Below are positions 59,078 to 64,000 of a DNA stretch of 64,000 nt, in pieces. The first letter of the stretch is position 1; the number at the start of each line of letters is the position of its first letter. Origin of the DNA: Chitinophaga sedimenti (lineage in GTDB: Bacteria > Bacteroidota > Bacteroidia > Chitinophagales > Chitinophagaceae); assembly GCF_023156195.1 (NCBI RefSeq), contig NZ_JAKUKA010000001.1:4464001-4528000 (forward strand), read 5' to 3'. The notes beneath the pieces were generated by a model. It searched no databases. It worked only from the letters and a program-made list of their open reading frames with translations, and was not told where the DNA came from. The position numbers and the translations under genes were made by a program.

Positions 59078-59308
59078 ATGTGGCAGGAAAAAGATAAGCA
59101 GCTTTACCGCTCTTTTCAGTTTAAGGATTTTAAAGAAGCATTCGGCTTCATGACCAAAGTGGCATTGATAGCCGAAAAGATGGACCACCACCCGAATTGG
59201 ACGAATGTATATAACAAGGTAGAAATCTTCCTTTGTACACATGAGGCAGGCGATACCGTTACCGATAAAGACCATCAACTGGCGAAAGCAATTGATGGGC
59301 TGTTGTAA
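59078..59308 (+). CDS. 4a-hydroxytetrahydrobiopterin dehydratase (PCD/DCoH)
   Basis: 76 residues, intact, somewhat shorter than the usual 95-105. The family signature HHPNW (37-41), followed by VYNKVEIFLCTHEAGDTVTDKD and a final LAKAIDGLL helix, is complete. The enzyme dehydrates 4a-hydroxytetrahydropterin, recycling the cofactor of aromatic amino-acid hydroxylases. No such hydroxylase is in the window. The sensor kinase starts 20 bp later. Confidence 0.93.
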   Translation: MWQEKDKQLYRSFQFKDFKEAFGFMTKVALIAEKMDHHPNWTNVYNKVEIFLCTHEAGDTVTDKDHQLAKAIDGLL

Positions 59309-59328
59309 TCCATTAATTTTCCAGATCA

Positions 59329-61404
59329 GTGACGCGACTCTTTTTAACGCTTCTTTTGTTCTGTAGCACCTTTACTACCAACGCAGGCACAACTTTAGAA
59401 GACTACTCCGCCGGCTACAACGCACCCCGGCAGGGTTTGGACTTGCGCCCGCACCTGGGTGTGCTGCGGGCAGGAAGCGACCGCTATACCATACAGGAAG
59501 TGCTGCAACTGCCCTTCCATATAGACACCAGCGTATTTCACGCTGGCCGCACGCTTAATAACGGCGTTAACAGCTTATGGCTGAAACTGACTGTCCGCAA
59601 CAATACCGCGAACGACAGTTCCGCTGTACTCTTTGCCGGCTGGCATGACTATATGTACTGGTACGAACCGGGCAGCAACGGTCAGTACCGCCTGCACACG
59701 CAAACCGGCCTTATGACCGATAATGCCGGCGTAGAGCGTTGGGACCACTATGCTTTTCCCGTGGAAGTCCCCGCCGGGCAAACCAAAACGTACTACCTCC
59801 ACATCAGCAATAGTTATTACCGCGAAAATGCCCTACAACCATTGCTGTTCAATCAATTTGAATACTATGACTTCAGGCATGTGACTTCCAATTATTACAA
59901 ACAGGAAGCACTGATCATACAAATCATTATCGGGATGCTGCTCGTTTTCCTCAGCATCACCGTTATCAATTACACCCAGCTGCCCGATCGTTCGTCGCTG
60001 TACTTTGCAGGTTACATTCTTGGCCTCATCGTGTACTTTGCACTGCGGCTCGACGCAAAACCCTACCAGCTTTCGTTTTCGCACCACTGGCCCAAATTGA
60101 AGTACTATTGGGACATCCCCGCGCTGTTTTTCTGTTTTTACGTGATGTACTTTATGTTCGGCAACGTATTCCTCAGCCTGCGCGAGCGCTATCCTTTAAT
60201 GGAAAAGATTTTCCGCTGGTCAGCCTGGGTTTCGTCCGTGTTGATGCTGTTGTCTGTTTACTGCATTTACCGCGCCTGGTATGATATTCCGGGTAAAATG
60301 TATACCTACTTCTACTTTGGCACGCTCGCCCCACTGGGAGCCGGACTAGTGGCCCTGGCGCAACGTTCGCGACACCATCCGCTGATCCGCTTTTTCCTTT
60401 TTGGATCGATAGCGATTTATGTACTGTCGTTTTGTGCGTTCGTATTTAACCGGGAGCCGGTGGGTTTAACCGCCATCCCGGAACTGGTAACGCCATCGGG
60501 TATGCTGGTAGTCGGCGTGTTATTGCAGGCGCTGTTTTTTGCGGCGGGACTCAGTTACCGGAACAAACTCGTTCACCAGGAAAAAACAAAAACACAGGAA
60601 CTGCTCATTAAACAACTGAATAAAAATAAAGAGCTGCAACGCAAGTTGAATGAGCAACTGGAAGAACTGGTAAAAGAACAGACCACTGAAATCCTTCGTA
60701 AAAAGCAGGAGCTGGAAGAGCAGCGCAAACTGCAGCTCGAAATCGAATATGGAAAGAAGTTATCGGAAATAGAACTGAAGGCGATCCGCGCGCAGATCAA
60801 TCCCCATTTTATTTTCAATTGTCTTAATTCGATCCAGCTGTTCGTGATGCAACGCGACTATGAATATGCGCAAAAGTATTTGTCGGACTTTTCATACCTC
60901 ATCCGTAAAACACTGGACTTCTCCCGGCGCAATTTTATTTCGCTTTCTGACGAGATCACCTATCTAAATACTTATCTTGGACTTGAAAAGATGCGTTTTG
61001 AGCACAAAATGGAATATGAGATCGTTGTAGATCCCACCATTCCCACCGGTGAACTGGAAGTGCCTGCGATGTTGCTGCAGCCATATGTCGAGAACGCCGT
61101 GAAACATGGCATGAACAATGAGGCGCATACTACTGGCAAACTCACTATCCGCTTTAACCAGGATGATGAAGAAGAAATGCTGGAATGTGTGATCGAAGAC
61201 AATGGCATCGGTATAGAAAGATCAAAAGCCCTGCGGCAACTGCCGCCACATCATCAGTCATCAGGTATGGAAATTAGTTTGAACCGCGCAGAGTTGCTGA
61301 ACAAAATGTACAATACCGAAATCCAGATTGAAATTATTGATAAAACATTGAGCCAGTATCCGGAAAGTGGCACCATCGTGCGCATCCTGATACCCCAGTT
61401 ATAA
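59329..61404 (+). CDS. 7TMR-DISM sensor histidine kinase, LytS/YehU type
   Basis: 691 residues, intact, starting at GTG. Signal peptide (LFLTLLLFCSTFTTNAG), a periplasmic 7TMR-DISM extracellular domain (about 30-180), seven transmembrane helices (about 195-415), a coiled coil (about 425-480, KNKELQRKLNEQLEELVKEQ) and a His_kinase domain with RAQINPHFIFNCLNSIQ (phospho-acceptor His near 490), VENAVKHG and EDNGIGIER ATP-lid motifs. DISM sensory domains often detect carbohydrates. The response regulator starts 2 bp after its stop. Confidence 0.94.
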   Translation: MTRLFLTLLLFCSTFTTNAGTTLEDYSAGYNAPRQGLDLRPHLGVLRAGSDRYTIQEVLQLPFHIDTSVFHAGRTLNNGVNSLWLKLTVRNNTANDSSAVLFAGWHDYMYWYEPGSNGQYRLHTQTGLMTDNAGVERWDHYAFPVEVPAGQTKTYYLHISNSYYRENALQPLLFNQFEYYDFRHVTSNYYKQEALIIQIIIGMLLVFLSITVINYTQLPDRSSLYFAGYILGLIVYFALRLDAKPYQLSFSHHWPKLKYYWDIPALFFCFYVMYFMFGNVFLSLRERYPLMEKIFRWSAWVSSVLMLLSVYCIYRAWYDIPGKMYTYFYFGTLAPLGAGLVALAQRSRHHPLIRFFLFGSIAIYVLSFCAFVFNREPVGLTAIPELVTPSGMLVVGVLLQALFFAAGLSYRNKLVHQEKTKTQELLIKQLNKNKELQRKLNEQLEELVKEQTTEILRKKQELEEQRKLQLEIEYGKKLSEIELKAIRAQINPHFIFNCLNSIQLFVMQRDYEYAQKYLSDFSYLIRKTLDFSRRNFISLSDEITYLNTYLGLEKMRFEHKMEYEIVVDPTIPTGELEVPAMLLQPYVENAVKHGMNNEAHTTGKLTIRFNQDDEEEMLECVIEDNGIGIERSKALRQLPPHHQSSGMEISLNRAELLNKMYNTEIQIEIIDKTLSQYPESGTIVRILIPQL

Positions 61405-61406
61405 CA

Positions 61407-62149
61407 ATGATCCGCGCCGTTATCATAGACGATGAAAGGAACAGCAGGGACATTATTACCCTCATGCTGGAAAAATACTGCCCCGGCGTATCGCCGGTGG
61501 GCACGGCAGCCAATTGCCGCGATGGTATCGCACAAATTAAAGAGCAACGTCCGCAATTGGTTTTCCTTGACCTTGAAATGCCGGATGGCACCGGCTTCGA
61601 CGTACTCAACGGCACATACGACGAATCGTTTGAAGCGATTTTCGTAACCGCTTTCGAGAAACGTTTTTACATACCATCCGATTTTCAGAAGTAGAATTAA
61701 TCCTGAAACCAATTGACCGGGAAAGCCTGGTCGGTTGTGTGGAAAAAGTATCACATCGCATTTTGGGCAATGCATCCAAACAGCGCTATGACGTGCTGCT
61801 CGACAATTTTTCAAAGGAAGATAATGACGACAAAAATATCATTATCCCATCGCCCGAAGGCGCCATGCCCGTGATTCCCGTCAGCCTGATCGATTACCTC
61901 GAGGGCGCCGGCGACAAGGTGATTTTTCACCTGCAGGATGATACGGTGCTGCCTTCTACCCACACCTTTCGTTTTTATGCGGAATTGTTTAACGCCATGA
62001 AGTTTTACCAGGTAAATAATCAACAAATTGTACAACTTTCGCACATTACGGCACTGGATAACGACAACAACCTCGTACTGCTGAAAAGTGGAGCCGCAGT
62101 GGAAGTGACCGAACGGCGCAAAAAGGAACTGCTCGCCCTCTGGAAATAA
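61407..62149 (+). CDS. LytTR-family response regulator (frameshifted)
   Basis: About 247 residues. Receiver domain with acidic pair IDDERNSRD (8-9), phospho-acceptor Asp in LVFLDLEMPDGTGFDV (near 54) and Thr/Lys switch IFVTAFEK. The LytTR DNA-binding domain covers about residues 145-247 (NIIIPSPEGAMPVIP; VSLIDYLEGAGDKVIF). One base missing in the T run 61664-61668 splits the two domains; the repaired linker reads RFLHTIRFSEVELILKPIDR. Partner of the adjacent kinase. Confidence 0.93.
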
Positions 62150-62204
62150 TATCGCAATTACTTTGGCAAAGAATTTGGATACCTGTTGATATAAAACGAT
62201 CAAC

Positions 62205-62387
62205 ATGAAAAACCTGCGTAACAGCTGCCTGCTCCTGCTGGCTGCGGGCTGCTTCATAGCTACATCATGCGTAGCGCCAAAAGCGCCGCCACGGCCTCCG
62301 AGACCTCCGAAGCCGCCAAGACCTCCACATCCTGCGATGATACATCCGCCGGCGCCTGTGCAAGCCGACTATGTATATGTAGCGTAA
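62205..62387 (+). CDS. Small proline-rich lipoprotein
   Basis: 60 residues. Hydrophobic signal LLLLAAGCFIATSC with a lipobox giving Cys22 as the acylated N-terminus; the mature part is only 39 residues, almost entirely Pro with Lys/Arg (PPRPPRPPKPPRPPHP), ending PVQADYVYVA. No family recognised. It follows the two-component pair by 55 bp and has its own terminator, which supports it being real. A Pro/Lys-rich tethered peptide could span from membrane to peptidoglycan (inference). Confidence 0.65.
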   Translation: MKNLRNSCLLLLAAGCFIATSCVAPKAPPRPPRPPKPPRPPHPAMIHPPAPVQADYVYVA

Positions 62388-62408
62388 CCACTTTATCGAT
62401 ATATATTG

Positions 62409-62441
62409 AAACAGCATCCTGTTATCGGGGTGCTGTTTTTT
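62409..62441 (+). terminator. Terminator after the small lipoprotein gene
   Basis: AACAGCATCC pairs with GGGGTGCTGTT around a short loop and is followed by a run of T's on the + strand. Confidence 0.8.
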
Positions 62442-62458
62442 GTTGGTTATACCGCAAT

Positions 62459-62489
62459 AAAAAACCCGCCTCCTTACGGAAGCGGGTCT
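62459..62489 (-). terminator. Terminator of rho
   Basis: Minus-strand ACCCGCTTCC-GTAA-GGAGGCGGGT with one mismatch followed by TTTTTTATT. It sits about 20 bp past the rho stop. Confidence 0.85.
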
Positions 62490-62510
62490 CGTTTATCCAG
62501 AACATTCAAA

Positions 62511-64000
62511 TTATCTGTTCATCGAAATCAGGAACTCCTCATTGCTGCGTGTACCACGCATGTGTTGCAGCATAAAATTCATGGCTTCTTCTGTATTCAT
62601 ATCCGCCAGGTGATTGCGCAGGATGTAAACGCGTGAAAGCATTTCTTTATCCAGCAGCAGGTCGTCGCGGCGGGTAGAGGAAGCTGTAACATCGATCGCA
62701 GGGAAGATGCGCCTGTTGGCGAGGCGGCGGTCCAGCTGCAACTCCATGTTACCAGTACCCTTAAATTCTTCGAAGATCACCTCGTCCATTTTAGAACCCG
62801 TGTCGATCAGCGCGGTAGCGAGGATGGTGAGGGAACCGCCGTTTTCGATTTTACGTGCGGCGCCGAAGAACTGTTTGGGCTTCTGCATCGCGTTTGCTTC
62901 CACACCACCGGACAATACTTTACCGGATGCAGGCGCCACGGTGTTATGCGCGCGGGCCAGGCGGGTGATGGAGTCGAGCAGGATCACTACATCGTGACCA
63001 CACTCTACCAAACGTTTTGCTTTTGCAACGCGATGGCAGACACCTTTACGTGTTTCTCGGCCGGTTCGTCGAAAGTAGAAGCAATAACTTCCGCTTTCAC
63101 ACTACGTTCCATATCGGTAACCTCCTCCGGGCGCTCATCGATGAGCACTACCATGAGGTAGATGTCAGGGTGATTGGTGGCGATTGCATTGGCCACTTCT
63201 TTCAACAACATGGTTTTACCCACTTTCGGTTGCGCCACGATCAGGCCACGCTGGCCTTTACCGATAGGCGTAAACATATCGATGATGCGGGTGGAATAGT
63301 TGTTGGGCGCGGTAGTCAGCGTCAGCTTTTCGAAAGGGAACAGCGGTGTGAGGTAATCGAAAGGTACGCGGTCGCGTACTTCTTCCGGCGTTTTACCGTT
63401 GATGGTTTCCACTTTCAGCAAAGCGAAATATTTCTCGCCCTCTTTCGGTGGACGAACCGAGCCACGCACAGTGTCGCCGGTTTTTAAACCAAACAGTTTA
63501 ATCTGCGAAGGCGATACATAAATATCATCGGGAGAACTAAGATAGTTGTAGTCGGAAGAGCGCAGGAAACCGTAGCCATCGGGCATCATTTCCAGTACAC
63601 CTTCACTTACGATAATACCATCAAATTCTATATTGAAAGCAACTTCTTTTTTGTTGGTCCGCTGCGGTTGATTTTTGGGCGCAACCGGCTGCTGTACAGG
63701 TTCTTCAACTGTTACAAAGTCGTTTACAAAATCATCGTCCTCGTCATCCGGCAGCACTACTTCTTCTTCCTCTTCTTCTACCGCTTCGTCAGATAATGCA
63801 GGCAATACAATGTCGTCATCATCATCAAAAGTTAAAGAAGGAATATCAAGATCTAATTCGAGTGTGCGTTTTTTGGGAGGTTCCGGGTTGGAAGGTTTTG
63901 CGGGTGTTTCTTTCTTAGGTTCCGGCGCAGGAGTTGCGGCTGCTGCTGCCTTTTTACCTCTTTTCGGTTTGTCTTCTGTAGCTGGTTCTTCTTGTGCTGC
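62511..64000 (-). CDS. rho: Transcription termination factor Rho, 5' end beyond the window (frameshifted)
   Basis: RNA-dependent ATPase/translocase that terminates transcription. C-terminal two thirds: cold-shock-type RNA-binding domain (LEMMPDGYGFLRSSDYNYL), Walker A region IVAQPKVGKTML, LIDERPEEVTDMER, DSITRLARAHN, the Q/R-loop region GTGNMELQLDRRLANRR. The N-terminal part, still open at the window edge, is a charged low-complexity extension (KPKRGKKAAAAA, DDDDDIVLP, EEEEEE). Such extensions are known in Bacteroidota Rho, and one in B. thetaiotaomicron drives phase separation. One base is missing in the T run 63021-63024; adding it restores LQKAKRLVE. Confidence 0.94.

Overview
The window comes from a member of the Bacteroidota, most likely a Chitinophaga-like Chitinophagaceae (inference). 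The support is two SusC/SusD loci, each led by an ECF sigma factor and a FecR anti-sigma factor; several domain families typical of the phylum (DUF4290, DUF5522, IPExxxVDY, DUF4843, PKD-like, DUF4998, DUF5000, DUF4136); -7 elements of the TAnnTTTG type; and a Rho with a long acidic N-terminal extension. Nothing here looks like a prophage, an integrative element or a CRISPR locus.

The outstanding technical fact is that roughly fifty single-base indels interrupt otherwise well-conserved genes. Most lie in short homopolymer runs and most are one base too short. Housekeeping genes are hit (rho, tatC, gmk, thiL, trmB, the UvrD/PcrA helicase), so I read them as uncorrected sequencing errors, not pseudogenes. 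I annotate each affected gene across its full repaired extent and give the break positions.

Layout. 0.4-1.4 kb: orphan class I terpene synthase. 1.5-3.4 kb (-): membrane glycosyltransferase and alpha/beta hydrolase, translationally coupled. 3.5-8.8 kb (+): acyl-CoA dehydrogenase, cell-wall amidase, AhpD-like protein, and a 2-oxoacid:ferredoxin oxidoreductase beta subunit without its alpha partner. 8.8-9.35 kb: gene-free stretch with an 11-bp phased repeat array, a 38-bp direct repeat and terminators. 9.35-11.5 kb (-): LysE-type exporter and GH3-like acyl-adenylating protein. 11.6-13.5 kb (+): inositol-phosphatase family protein and thiL.

13.5-25.4 kb (-): first SusCD locus, in transcription order sigma, FecR, SusC, SusD, DUF4959/DUF5000 lipoprotein, DUF4998 lipoprotein, an SGNH hydrolase with a circularly permuted motif order, and a secreted FAD-dependent oxidoreductase. 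25.6-33.5 kb (-): GT39-like protein, nagA, omega-amidase, recX, UvrD/PcrA helicase, HdeD-like protein and a DUF4136 lipoprotein. 33.5-44.3 kb (-): second SusCD locus, in transcription order sigma, FecR, SusC, SusD, DUF4843, PKD-like lipoprotein, TlpA-type thioredoxin; a second DUF4136 gene follows.

44.5-52.3 kb (-): M28 peptidase, rpiB, tatC, CorC-like protein, gmk, murA and a DUF4290 protein. 52.5-57.1 kb: SDR protein (+), tryptophan 2,3-dioxygenase and Lrp/AsnC regulator (-), a free-standing RNA transcription unit (+), and a polytopic membrane protein (-). 57.2-62.4 kb (+): trmB, a DUF5522/ATL/IPExxxVDY reading frame, pterin dehydratase, LytS/LytTR two-component pair and a small proline-rich lipoprotein. 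62.5 kb to the edge (-): rho.

The most unusual item is the RNA at about 55.16-55.42 kb. It has a good promoter and a perfect terminator, and a 142-nt core that folds like a leucine-type (class II) tRNA. Its variable arm is about 70 nt long, and the apparent anticodon GUC is followed by U37, so it is not an ordinary leucine tRNA. Other items worth checking are the two unrelated-sequence 11-bp repeat arrays, the permuted SGNH esterase, and a MurA with Asp in place of the fosfomycin-target Cys.
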